A DNA stretch of 64,000 nt from Roseateles terrae (GCF_014192155.1 NZ_JACHXO010000001.1:248001-312000); one strand, 5' to 3'; shown: positions 26,083 through 34,515, counted from the first letter of the stretch. Numbers and translations: made by a program. Notes: generated by a model not told the origin, from the letters alone.

Positions 26083-27984
26083 ATGAGTGAAGCCACCACC
26101 CTGGAGCCCCGCGCCGCGTCGCGGAACGACAGTCACGGCGCGGCCGCCCCGGCGCCCGGCGCCACGCTCACCATCAGCCAGACCCTGGCGCTGGACCCGC
26201 AGATGGGCCTGCCGCTGCGGCCCAAGCTGCCGCAGGCGCTGACCCCGCTGTGGTACAGCCAGCAGATGCTGGTGTTGATCGGCGGGGCCCAACCGGTGAC
26301 CCTGCGCGGACCGGCCGTCAGCCGTGTGCTGCCCGACCTGCTGCCGCTGCTCGATGGCAGCCACACCCTGGAGCAGTTGCACGAAGATCTGCCGCATCTT
26401 CCGCCCCGGGTGATCGACGATGCGGTGTCGCTGCTCTTCATGCGCGGCGTCATCGAGGAGGGCGCAATGCCCGCGTTGCCTCTGCCGTTGCGTCAACGGC
26501 CGCAGGCCCGCGAGGTGGGGCACTGGCTCAGCCGCTATATCGACGTGACCCGCGTCTATGCGCATCGTCAGGCGCTGATGGCCCACATGCAGGCGCAGCG
26601 GCTGCTGTTGCTGGGAGACAGCCCGCAGGTGCCCATGCTGGTGCAGGGGCTGAAGGCGCTGGGACTGGGCGCTGTGCACGTCGTGTCGCCGTCCGCTGCA
26701 CTGCGGGCCCAGGTGAAGGCTTTGGCGGACGAGGGGCTGCGTGTGCAGGTGGAGGACGCCTTCCCCGGGGCATGGCTGGCGGAACAGCCCGACTCCGCCG
26801 TCCATGAGGTGGACCTCGCCGTGCTGCTGCAACACACGGCGGAACGGGCCCCGGTGCTCGCGCTCAATGCCCATGCGCTGGGGCGGAACGCGTTTTATGC
26901 GGTGCTCGGCGCGGGCGTGCGGCTGGGCCCCGGCGTCGTACGGGCGCACTCGTCCTGCGCGGCCTGTGCGGACCGGAGCGGCCTGCTGCAGGTCGACGGC
27001 GCGATGGACGACACCCTGGTGCAGATCGCGACCGAACGCGCCATCACCATGATCTTCAGCATGCTCAGCAAGTTCGTGCCGATGCAGTGCGTGGAGCAGG
27101 TTGAGCATCTGGACGCCGCCAGCCTCCGGTTCCACGCACTCGCCAGCTATCGGCACCATGCCTGCCCGCAGTGCGAGCGTGCCCGTCCGGCGCTGGACGA
27201 TGGCGCCTGGCTGCCCTGGTTCTATCACGCGCACACCGTGCATCAACCGTTCCAGATGGTGCCCAAGGGCCATCGACTGCACTATGCGGACGCCAACCGC
27301 CGCACCGTGGCTGGGGCCTTCAAGACGCTCAGCGGCGGCGCCGCGCGCAAGCTGGACGACATCACCCAGTGGCCGCAGCCGATGCTGAAACCGGCGGGCC
27401 AGGCCGTGGGCGAGGGGCCCGCATCCGTGGGCCAGGCGGTCACGCAGCTCATCCAGCTGGCCGCGGGTCGACGCACCAGTCGGGTCGCGGAGCAGTGGGA
27501 GATGGGCTTTCGCTTCACCCCGTCCGCGGGTGGCATGGCGTCACAGAACCTGTACCTGCTCAACCGCCGCCTGGACACGCTCGCACCCGGCGTCTACCTG
27601 TTCAATCCGAATGGTGAGCTGCAATTCCAGTCGGAGCTGACACCCGCCCTGGAAGCGCTGTGGCAGGACCGTCCGGAGGTCACTGGCACCGCCGGCGGGC
27701 GCAGCGACGAGTCCGCCAGCGACGGGCCCGCCGCAGTGGTGGTGATCAGTGCAGCCCACGCCCGCCTCGAATCGAAGTACATGAACACGGCCTACCGCTA
27801 CGTGCACTTCGACGCCGGTGCCCTGCTGGCCAGCCTGCAGTGGCTGGCGCCGTCCCTGGGCCTGCAGGTGCGCCCGTGGTCCGACTTCAACGACGAGGTG
27901 CTGGAGACCGCCTGCGGCATGCAGCAGAGCACCGAGTTCCCGGCGGTGATGGTGGCGGTGGACGCGCTGGCGTCCCGGCACTGA
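26083..27984 (+). CDS. Leader-binding/E1-like protein fused to SagB-type dehydrogenase (copy 2)
   Basis: A protein of 633 residues, paralogous to the product of 17381-19171. N-terminal winged-helix region (about 55-125: VSRVLPDLLPLLDGS...DDAVSLLFMRGVIEEG, shown in part). An E1-like middle carries zinc pairs CAACAD and CPQCER. A C-terminal SagB-like domain has RFTPSAGGMASQNLYLL and RLESKYMNTAYRYVHFDAG. The pair of fusions implies two distinct oxidations, or one per precursor. It lies between two of the SpaB_C genes in the same operon. Confidence 0.82.
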   Translation: MSEATTLEPRAASRNDSHGAAAPAPGATLTISQTLALDPQMGLPLRPKLPQALTPLWYSQQMLVLIGGAQPVTLRGPAVSRVLPDLLPLLDGSHTLEQLHEDLPHLPPRVIDDAVSLLFMRGVIEEGAMPALPLPLRQRPQAREVGHWLSRYIDVTRVYAHRQALMAHMQAQRLLLLGDSPQVPMLVQGLKALGLGAVHVVSPSAALRAQVKALADEGLRVQVEDAFPGAWLAEQPDSAVHEVDLAVLLQHTAERAPVLALNAHALGRNAFYAVLGAGVRLGPGVVRAHSSCAACADRSGLLQVDGAMDDTLVQIATERAITMIFSMLSKFVPMQCVEQVEHLDAASLRFHALASYRHHACPQCERARPALDDGAWLPWFYHAHTVHQPFQMVPKGHRLHYADANRRTVAGAFKTLSGGAARKLDDITQWPQPMLKPAGQAVGEGPASVGQAVTQLIQLAAGRRTSRVAEQWEMGFRFTPSAGGMASQNLYLLNRRLDTLAPGVYLFNPNGELQFQSELTPALEALWQDRPEVTGTAGGRSDESASDGPAAVVVISAAHARLESKYMNTAYRYVHFDAGALLASLQWLAPSLGLQVRPWSDFNDEVLETACGMQQSTEFPAVMVAVDALASRH

Positions 27985-28075
27985 CCGGCGTGGCAAGGCA
28001 CCGCCCTCCACGTCGAGCCAGACCCGCAACGGCCACCCCCGCCACAACCGCCTACCCGTCTACCCGGAGAGTCTC

Positions 28076-29101
28076 ATGGACATGCATCAAGCCTTTCTTG
28101 AATGGCGTCTGCACTACGGCGCCGCGCCTGGAGAAATCGAGTCCGGTGACCTGCCGCTGCGCACCCGGATCGTGCCGGTGGTGGAGCAGCTGCGGAGGCA
28201 GGGACTGTTCGAGCGCTGCGAGCTGATGCGGTATTCGCTGCAGGGCTATCACTGGCGCGTCAAGCTGCGACTCGCGGCCGGGGGTGACCTGAACGCCCTC
28301 AGCGCTGGCCTTGAAGAAGCGCTGCGCGCACAAGGCGATGCGGGTGCGGCCCCCGGCGGCGAGCTGCCGCTGGGCGGCTTCGCACTGCGTCTGCATGAGC
28401 GCATCAGCCAGCAGCCGGATGCGATGCCCTCCGGCCACCAGCACTGGCTGCGCCGCGAGGAGGAGGTCTCACTCTTCGAGGATGCCGAGGCCTACGACGA
28501 CTGGACCGCCTGGGCCGATGGGTCCAGCGCTCTGTTGATGGCGGTGAAGGCGCTGCGCCCATCCCTACGGGTGGAACGCCAGTTTTGGCGGCTCTACCTC
28601 TTCGAACTGCTGCGCGGCGCAGGTCTGCGCCCGGTGGAGCTGCATTACGCCAGCTGCTTCATCGAACGACAGTGGGTGCGGTTCTTCAGCGTCGACGACG
28701 CGATGCAGGAGGACTGCCGCCGCACCGCCGACACCCTTGCACCGCGTCTGCTCGACTTCCTCCTGAGCCATGACCGCGTGGAGGAGGTGGCCGCGTCGCT
28801 GCCGCCCAGCCTGGCGCAGCTGTTCGCGGGGGCGATGCCCGGCCACCGCCAGCAGCTGGCGGGCCAGATGCGCCGGGATGAACGTGGCGAACTGACCAAT
28901 CCCAGCGCCCTGCGACTGGGGGCGGTGATCCATCTGGTGCACAACCGCGCAGGCCTGGGCATCGACCAGGAGCTGGTGTTCTGCCGGCTCGGGCAGCACT
29001 TCTGGGGCAGCCAGCTGGCCGCCGATGCGGTGAGCAACAACGAGCGCTGGGCGCCGCGCAATCTTGACGCCTATTTCAACAGCCAATCCGTCGTGATCTG
29101 A
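28076..29101 (+). CDS. SpaB_C / thiopeptide-type biosynthesis protein 3
   Basis: The protein has 341 residues and follows a 91-bp gap, with ribosome site GGAG. It opens AFLEWRLHYG, has MRYSLQGYHWRVKLRL where the paralogues have RYSERGSHLRLHV and RYHEDGYHLRLRV, and ends with IHLVHNRAGLGI, matching LLHLCANRLGVSI and LHMLNNRLGVHV. There is no YxPExxRYGG. It is the most diverged of the three, so a pyridine-forming ([4+2]) or other specialised role is plausible. Homology rests on these shared blocks. Confidence 0.7.
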   Translation: MDMHQAFLEWRLHYGAAPGEIESGDLPLRTRIVPVVEQLRRQGLFERCELMRYSLQGYHWRVKLRLAAGGDLNALSAGLEEALRAQGDAGAAPGGELPLGGFALRLHERISQQPDAMPSGHQHWLRREEEVSLFEDAEAYDDWTAWADGSSALLMAVKALRPSLRVERQFWRLYLFELLRGAGLRPVELHYASCFIERQWVRFFSVDDAMQEDCRRTADTLAPRLLDFLLSHDRVEEVAASLPPSLAQLFAGAMPGHRQQLAGQMRRDERGELTNPSALRLGAVIHLVHNRAGLGIDQELVFCRLGQHFWGSQLAADAVSNNERWAPRNLDAYFNSQSVVI

Positions 29102-29115
29102 CCAAGGAGAACCTC

Positions 29116-29313
29116 ATGGACCACAAGCGCGCAAAAGCCTTTGCCCTGATGGGCGGTGTCGGACTCAGCATCGTGCTGGCCCTGCATCTGCTCATGTACC
29201 TGCTGGGCGTCCTGCAACTGGGGGCCGCCTGGACCGGCTTCTATGCCCCCTGGCTGGTGTTTCTCATCATCGGGCTGATCGGCCTGAAGCAACGTCGGGG
29301 AGATTCAGCATGA
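29116..29313 (+). CDS. Small membrane protein (65 residues) in RiPP operon
   Basis: 65 residues with ribosome site AAGGAG. Two hydrophobic helices span residues about 9-30 and 38-58, with a charged N-terminus (MDHKRAK) and end (KQRRGDSA). Overlaps the next gene by 4 bp. I do not recognise a family. Position before the exporter suggests an immunity or export accessory role. Confidence 0.7.
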   Translation: MDHKRAKAFALMGGVGLSIVLALHLLMYLLGVLQLGAAWTGFYAPWLVFLIIGLIGLKQRRGDSA

Positions 29314-30053
29314 ACACCGCCTCCCTGCCTCAGGGCGGTCCAGCCGCGGGCGCCAGCGCGCCCAGCCTGTTCCTGGACACGCTCTTCTCACCGCAACGCG
29401 CCATGCCGGTGATCGCCCAGCGGCGACGCACCCTCTGGGTGCCGCTGCTGGCCTATCTCGTGCTCTTCACCCTGCTGTGGGCCTGGTACTACCAGCATGT
29501 GGACTTCGGCTGGATGCTGGAGCAGATGGTGCAGGACACGCTGCGCCGCAACCCCGGTGCCAAGGCCGATGGCGTGCGGATGGGCCTGGGCCAGATGACC
29601 CCCGGCATCATGACCGCTTCGGTGGTGGTGGGCGGGCTGCTGATGATGCTGGCCATCGAATTCATCCGTGCGCTCTACCATCACCTCAGCGCCCGGCTGA
29701 TCGAGCAGGGGGACGTGCCGCTGCTCACCTGGATGGCCGTTCAGCTCTGGTCCATGTTGCCCTCGGTGCTCAGCCTGGGCGTGTCGCTGATCTACTTCAG
29801 CGTCACCGATGTCTCCCATCTGATGCCGCAGGCGGTGAGCCTGACCTCCCTGAACGCGCTGCTGCATCTGCCGCCGGACCATCCCTACGCCACCTGGGCC
29901 GGCGCGCTCGACCTGATGTTGCTGTGGACCATTGCCATCACCGCGGTGGCCTGCCGCCAGCTCAAGGGGGTGGGCCCCGTGGCGGCCACCCTGTGGGCCG
30001 CCGGTCCGTTCCTGTTCATCTACGGGGCCTGGGCACTGGCCATCGCATCATGA
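29310..30053 (+). CDS. Yip1-like integral membrane protein
   Basis: 247 residues with about five membrane helices. The N-terminal soluble part ends in RRRTLWVPLLAYLVLFTLLWAWYY (first helix, shown in part). The arrangement resembles YIP1-family proteins, several of which sit beside peptide exporters. Likely role: immunity or assistance of the ABC exporter that follows. Coupled to both neighbours by 4-bp overlaps. Confidence 0.65.
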   Translation: MNTASLPQGGPAAGASAPSLFLDTLFSPQRAMPVIAQRRRTLWVPLLAYLVLFTLLWAWYYQHVDFGWMLEQMVQDTLRRNPGAKADGVRMGLGQMTPGIMTASVVVGGLLMMLAIEFIRALYHHLSARLIEQGDVPLLTWMAVQLWSMLPSVLSLGVSLIYFSVTDVSHLMPQAVSLTSLNALLHLPPDHPYATWAGALDLMLLWTIAITAVACRQLKGVGPVAATLWAAGPFLFIYGAWALAIAS

Positions 30054-31306
30054 ACCGCCGCAGCCTGCAGATCGCGGTCCTGGCCGCACTCACCCTCGGC
30101 ACCATCGGCCTGCGGGTCAGCGGGTCGAGTCCGGCGCGGACGGTCCAGGCCGAGACGGTGGCCGAGCGGGTCGTCCAGCCGATGATCCTGTCCAGCGGGC
30201 AACTCGCCTATGTGCGGGAGGTGCCGCTGTCGAGCGAGGTGATCGGCCGCGTGGCCCAGGTGCTGGTGCATGAAGGCGAGCATGTGCAGCAGGGGCAGTT
30301 GCTGCTGACGCTGGATGCCAGCGCACTCCGCGCCGAGGTGGAGCAGAACCAGGCACGCCTCAGCGCCAGCGACATCCAGATCGAGCAAATGCAGCTCAAG
30401 GTGGAGACGCTGACCCGGGAATTTGGCCGCACCGAAGAACTGGCGCGTTCGCAGTTTGTCGGCCCTGCGGCACTGGACGAAGCCCGCCACAAGCTGCGCA
30501 GCGCTCAGGTGGACCTGCGGGCCAGCCACGAGAACCGCCGGCAGGCGCTGGCCCAGCTCAGCATTGCGCAGCAGCACCTGGGCAAGACGGAGGTGCGCTC
30601 CCCGCTGACCGGGACGGTGGTGGCGGTGCCCATTCGTGTCGGCGAGACCGCCATTCCCAGCACCGGCGGCATCCCGGGGTCGCAGCTGATGAGCATCGCC
30701 GACACCTCGGCCATGGTGGCGGAAGTGCAGGTGGATGAGTCGGAGATCAGCAGTGTCAGCGTCGGGCAGCGGGCCCGTGTGCATCCGGCCGCGAAGAGCA
30801 GCGCAGGGCTGGAGGGCCGGGTGCTCAGCGTGGGCCTGGCGCCCAAGGCTGGCGCTCAGCAGCGCAGCTACCTGGTGCGTGTGCAGCTGGCGGGCAACGC
30901 GGATGCGCTGCGCACCGGCATGACCTGCCGGGTGGAGCTGTTCAGCAGCGGCCTGGCGCCGACGCTCGCCATTCCGCTGCAGGCCGTGCTCACCGATGGC
31001 AGCAGCGCTTCCGAGGCGGGTGCCGCACGCGAGGCCGGGCGTGGCGCCGCCGACGGTGCAGGGCAGGTGTGGGTCGTCAACGGCGGCCGGGTGGAACGGC
31101 GGGATGTGCGACTGGGCCTGAGTGACGACACCTACCAGCAGGTGCTGAGCGGCCTCAGGCCGCAGGACCGGGTGGTGACGGGGCCGTCACGTCTGCTGCG
31201 CGAGCTGGTCAATGGCGACAGCGTGCGGGAGGATGGCGGGAAAGCGGGCACCAGGGACACCGCGCGGGGCGATGCACAAGGCCAGGCCGGGGAGGCGCGA
31301 TCATGA
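30050..31306 (+). CDS. Membrane fusion protein of MacA/HlyD type
   Basis: 418 residues. One N-terminal membrane anchor (about 5-22), a lipoyl/barrel-sandwich half starting at SSEVIGRVAQVLVHEGEHVQQGQLLLTL (shown in part), an alpha hairpin at about 80-165 and the second half at about 170-205 (TEVRSPLTGTVVAVPIRVGE). It is the periplasmic adaptor of the exporter encoded by the next two genes, and it overlaps its neighbours by 4 bp on both sides. No outer-membrane TolC-type gene is present, so a channel encoded elsewhere is implied. Confidence 0.9.
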   Translation: MNRRSLQIAVLAALTLGTIGLRVSGSSPARTVQAETVAERVVQPMILSSGQLAYVREVPLSSEVIGRVAQVLVHEGEHVQQGQLLLTLDASALRAEVEQNQARLSASDIQIEQMQLKVETLTREFGRTEELARSQFVGPAALDEARHKLRSAQVDLRASHENRRQALAQLSIAQQHLGKTEVRSPLTGTVVAVPIRVGETAIPSTGGIPGSQLMSIADTSAMVAEVQVDESEISSVSVGQRARVHPAAKSSAGLEGRVLSVGLAPKAGAQQRSYLVRVQLAGNADALRTGMTCRVELFSSGLAPTLAIPLQAVLTDGSSASEAGAAREAGRGAADGAGQVWVVNGGRVERRDVRLGLSDDTYQQVLSGLRPQDRVVTGPSRLLRELVNGDSVREDGGKAGTRDTARGDAQGQAGEARS

Positions 31307-31980
31307 TCGAGCTGCAGGACATCACCAAGGCGTATCGCGTCGGCGACCAGGACGTACAGGCGCTGCGCGGCATCTCCGTGCGCATCGAGCGGGGCGAGTC
31401 GGTGGCCATCATGGGCACCTCGGGCTCGGGCAAGAGCACGCTGCTGTCCATCCTGGGCTGCCTGGACCGGCCCAGCGCGGGGCGGTATGTGCTGGCGGGT
31501 CGCGAAGTGCAGGGTCTGGGCGGAGACGACGCCGCCCTGGTGCGCAACCGGGACATCGGCTTCGTCTTCCAGAGCTTCCACCTCATGCCACGGCTGCGCG
31601 CCTGGGAAAACGTCGCTTATCCGCTGATCTTCCGCGGCGTGCCGGCCGGTGAGCGGCGGGACCGTGCCCTGGCGGCGCTGGCGCGCGTCGGCATGAGCAA
31701 CCGGGCGGACCACCATCCCAACCAGCTGTCCGGCGGCCAGCGGCAGCGGGTGGCGATCGCCCGGGCGCTGGTCGGCGAGCCGGCCATCCTGTTGGCCGAT
31801 GAACCCACCGGCAACCTCGACTCGTCCACCGGTGAGGAAATCCTGACACTGTTCGATGGCCTCCATGAACAAGGCGCCACCGTGGTCATGGTCACCCATG
31901 AACTGGATGTGGCCCAGCGTTGCCGACGCATGGTCCGCTTGATGGATGGGCGGGTCACTGCCGATGAGGTGCTGTCATGA
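31303..31980 (+). CDS. ABC transporter ATPase of MacB/LolD type
   Basis: 225 residues: Walker A GTSGSGKST, signature LSGGQRQRVAIARAL, Walker B ILLADEPTGNLD and a switch His in MVTHEL. It is the energy source of the exporter, paired with the FtsX-type permease downstream. Good ribosome site GGGGAGG. Confidence 0.95.
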   Translation: MIELQDITKAYRVGDQDVQALRGISVRIERGESVAIMGTSGSGKSTLLSILGCLDRPSAGRYVLAGREVQGLGGDDAALVRNRDIGFVFQSFHLMPRLRAWENVAYPLIFRGVPAGERRDRALAALARVGMSNRADHHPNQLSGGQRQRVAIARALVGEPAILLADEPTGNLDSSTGEEILTLFDGLHEQGATVVMVTHELDVAQRCRRMVRLMDGRVTADEVLS

Positions 31981-33197
31981 CCGCCACCCTGGAAACCCTG
32001 CGCCTGGCCGTGGCCGCCCTGCAGGCGCATCGCATGCGCAGCCTGCTGACGATGCTGGGCATCATCATCGGCGTGGCGTCGGTGATTGCCACCGTGGCGC
32101 TGGTGGAGGCGATGGGCCGCAGCGTCACGCAGCAGTTCGAGGGGCTGGGCAGTCAGGCACTGACCGTGCGGGCGCGCAATGCCTATGAAGACCATCTGCG
32201 CGGCGAGCTCAAGCGACTGCCGTTCGAGGACGTGGCCCAGCTCAACGCCCATGTGGAGATGCTGCGGGACATCAGCCCGCTGTTCGTGGCCGCGTCCACC
32301 GATGTGGAGGCGGGTCCGCGCAAGCGCTTTGCCCACGTCATTGCCACCACCGCGAGCTATCAGGACGTGCATCAGCGGTATGTGCAGCACGGCCGCTTCC
32401 TCAGTCCCGGGGACGACCAGCAGGCGAGGGCCGTGGCGGTCATTGGCGTCAAGTTGCTCGAGAGCCTGCGGCTGCCCGGCGATGGCATCGGCAGCTTCGT
32501 CAAGGTGCGCGACCAATGGTTCAAGGTGATCGGCGTGATGGAGCGGCGCGGCGAGCTGTTCGGTATGTCCCAGGACGACTTCCTGCTGGTGCCCTATCGC
32601 ACCGGCCAGGCGCTGCTCGGGCGCGATCAGGAAGTGGACCTGTCCCTGCACCTGTCGCTCAAGCCGGGGGTGGACATGGCCAGTGCCAAGGAACGGGTGC
32701 GCCAGGTGCTGCGCCATGCGCACCGCCTCGCCCCCGGCACGCCGGATGACTTTGATGTCGATGCCTCCGACCAGCTGGCCAAGAGCCTCAAGGGCGTCTC
32801 CCGGACGATCAGCCTGGTGATGGGCGGCGTCGTGGGCGTGTCGTTGCTGGTGGGGGGCATCGGCATCATGAACATCATGCTGGTGTCGGTGACCGAGCGC
32901 ACGCGCGAGATCGGCATCAGCAAGGCCCTGGGCGCACGACGCCGCGACATCCTCCTGCAGTTCCTGCTGGAGGCGCTGCTGCTGGGCGTGATGGGCGGCC
33001 TGCTGGGCATTGCGCTCGGCGGAGCGCTGGCGCATCTGCTTGGACTTGTGATGCCCGGATTGCCGGCCATCACCATGCCGTGGTGGGCGGCCGGCGGGTC
33101 CGGGGCGCTGGCCGCGGCCATCGGCGTCACCTTCGGGGTGGTTCCCGCCAGCAAGGCGGCGGCGCTGGAGCCGGTCGAGGCGCTCCGGTGGGAATGA
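31977..33197 (+). CDS. ABC transporter permease of MacB/FtsX type
   Basis: A protein of 406 residues: one N-terminal helix (about 25-50), a large periplasmic domain to about 270, then three helices. These include VGVSLLVGGIGIMNIMLVSVTERTREIGI (shown in part), the hallmark of MacB permeases. With the ATPase and the adaptor it forms a tripartite pump that most likely exports the mature RiPP or gives self-protection. It is the last gene of the co-directional run that begins with the precursors. Confidence 0.93.
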   Translation: MTATLETLRLAVAALQAHRMRSLLTMLGIIIGVASVIATVALVEAMGRSVTQQFEGLGSQALTVRARNAYEDHLRGELKRLPFEDVAQLNAHVEMLRDISPLFVAASTDVEAGPRKRFAHVIATTASYQDVHQRYVQHGRFLSPGDDQQARAVAVIGVKLLESLRLPGDGIGSFVKVRDQWFKVIGVMERRGELFGMSQDDFLLVPYRTGQALLGRDQEVDLSLHLSLKPGVDMASAKERVRQVLRHAHRLAPGTPDDFDVDASDQLAKSLKGVSRTISLVMGGVVGVSLLVGGIGIMNIMLVSVTERTREIGISKALGARRRDILLQFLLEALLLGVMGGLLGIALGGALAHLLGLVMPGLPAITMPWWAAGGSGALAAAIGVTFGVVPASKAAALEPVEALRWE

Positions 33198-33199
33198 AG

Positions 33200-33240
33200 C
33201 GCCCTCTGTCCGGGGATCAGGGTTGGACCCGAGGGGGCTC
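33200..33240 (+). terminator. Possible terminator-like hairpin after the RiPP operon
   Basis: GCCCTC...GTCC...GGAC...GAGGGGGC forms a two-step stem between the permease gene and the luxI promoter. No T run follows, so intrinsic termination is uncertain. Confidence 0.4.
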
Positions 33241-33260
33241 TGCAGAGTTTGACAGTTGAG
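33240..33260 (+). promoter_or_regulatory. lux-box-like site of luxI
   Basis: CTGCAGAGTTTGACAG followed by TTGAG, 20 of 21 identical to the RiPP site at 13523-13543. It abuts the -35 element and is centred about 43 bp before the predicted start of transcription, as in autoinduced luxI genes. Confidence 0.8.
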
Positions 33261-33284
33261 GGGGAGCGCGCCTGGCGAGAGGAT
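33256..33284 (+). promoter_or_regulatory. Predicted luxI promoter
   Basis: -35 TTGAGG (33256-33261), 17-bp spacer, -10 GAGGAT (33279-33284). Spacing and position relative to the lux-box-like site equal those of the RiPP promoter. Confidence 0.5.
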
Positions 33285-33326
33285 GGCTCCACCTTCCAAG
33301 CTTCCCCCATCCTTGTGGAGCCCCTC

Positions 33327-34034
33327 ATGCACTACCGCTGTCAGTCTGCGAGCGAAATGAGCCCCCAACAACTGTGGGCACTGGCACGCTACCGTCATCA
33401 GGTTTTCGTCCAGCGATTGGGCTGGCAACTGGGCGACGACCAGGCGCAGGTGGAACTGGACCAGTTCGATCATCCGGAAACGGTGCATCTGGTGGCGGAG
33501 GACGACAGCGGCCGCGTGGCCGGCTGCGCCCGCCTGCTGCCCACGACCGGTGCCTATCTGCTCGGTGAGGTCTTCGCCGAACTGCTCAATGGTGTGGCGG
33601 TGCCCAACAGTGCGCAGATCTGGGAGCTGTCACGATTCGCCTGCGGCATTCCGAATGAAACGGACCGTACAGGCACGGTGAAGCGATTGGCTGAGCAATT
33701 GCTGCTTCAGGCGCTGCAGTTCTGCAAAACCTGCGGCGTGCATCAGCTGCTGGCGGTGACCACCCCGGCGGTCGAGCGTATTATGCGCAGGGCCCAGGTG
33801 GAAGTGCAGCGTCTGGGCCCGCCTGTGATTCATGAGGGAGAGGCGATTCTGGCGTGCGTCATTGCCGTCAATGAACGGTCCATGCAGGCACTGGCCGCCT
33901 GCGCAGGCCTGACGGGTGGCTCGGCCGCCGACGTGCAAACCCCCGATGCAACGTCCGCATCAGGGTCCGCGGCGGAGGTGCCGGGCGACATGACACCGCG
34001 CCATTGCGCCGCGGCTCTGGCCCATGCAGCATGA
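33327..34034 (+). CDS. luxI: Acyl-homoserine lactone synthase (LuxI family)
   Basis: 235 residues. The conserved active-site residues are in place: R23, F27 and W33 (RYRHQVFVQRLGW), E43, D45 and D48 (ELDQFD), R69 in GCARLL, and the later WELSRFA block. The start at 33327 aligns with the family; an upstream in-frame start at 33249 would lie inside the lux box and is rejected. The last ~35 residues extend beyond the usual end. It makes the signal sensed by the LuxR protein encoded at 34516-35211. Its own promoter should be activated by that receptor. Confidence 0.95.
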   Translation: MHYRCQSASEMSPQQLWALARYRHQVFVQRLGWQLGDDQAQVELDQFDHPETVHLVAEDDSGRVAGCARLLPTTGAYLLGEVFAELLNGVAVPNSAQIWELSRFACGIPNETDRTGTVKRLAEQLLLQALQFCKTCGVHQLLAVTTPAVERIMRRAQVEVQRLGPPVIHEGEAILACVIAVNERSMQALAACAGLTGGSAADVQTPDATSASGSAAEVPGDMTPRHCAAALAHAA

Positions 34035-34077
34035 CCGCCCGGGGCCGAGCGGCATGACCTGAGGCATGACCTGAGAA

Positions 34078-34512
34078 ATGACGGACGTGAACAACCAACA
34101 GATGACCCATCAACCGGAACCGGGAATGACTCGGATCGATCCCTGGGTGCGACTGCATTACAACGAGCTGCTGTTGCTGCAGCCGACGCACCTCTACTCC
34201 TCCTTTGATGACGACGTGGCCGAGGAATTCTCGGTGCGCGAGCCCTCCAGCGCAGGCGTGACCGAATGGGCCGTGGACGGCAACCGCAAACTGTCATTCG
34301 GCTGGGATTGGTATTGGGATGCCAATTCCCGCCTCATGCTGGCCAATTGGCGGCAATTGCGCACCAATGTGCTGCTGGTGGATGACAGCGGTCGCGACCT
34401 GTCTGCGGAGGAGACCTACCCCTATGTCGAGCAGTTGATGTCGCGCTGCCAGTGGCAGCAGGCCACCTGTCAGGTGCTGGGGCTGGTCGGACCCGGTCAC
34501 GACGGCCCCTGA
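34078..34512 (+). CDS. RsaM-like (DUF4902) quorum-sensing modulator
   Basis: 144 residues lying between luxI and the convergent luxR. It contains several Trp residues (DPWVRLHYNELL, GVTEWAVDG, LSFGWDWYWD, LANWRQLRTN). Size, Trp content and position match RsaM-type proteins of Burkholderia and plant-associated Pseudomonas, which dampen AHL production from just this location. Recognition rests on position and general sequence character, so I leave the symbol empty. Confidence 0.6.
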   Translation: MTDVNNQQMTHQPEPGMTRIDPWVRLHYNELLLLQPTHLYSSFDDDVAEEFSVREPSSAGVTEWAVDGNRKLSFGWDWYWDANSRLMLANWRQLRTNVLLVDDSGRDLSAEETYPYVEQLMSRCQWQQATCQVLGLVGPGHDGP

Positions 34513-34515
34513 CCG

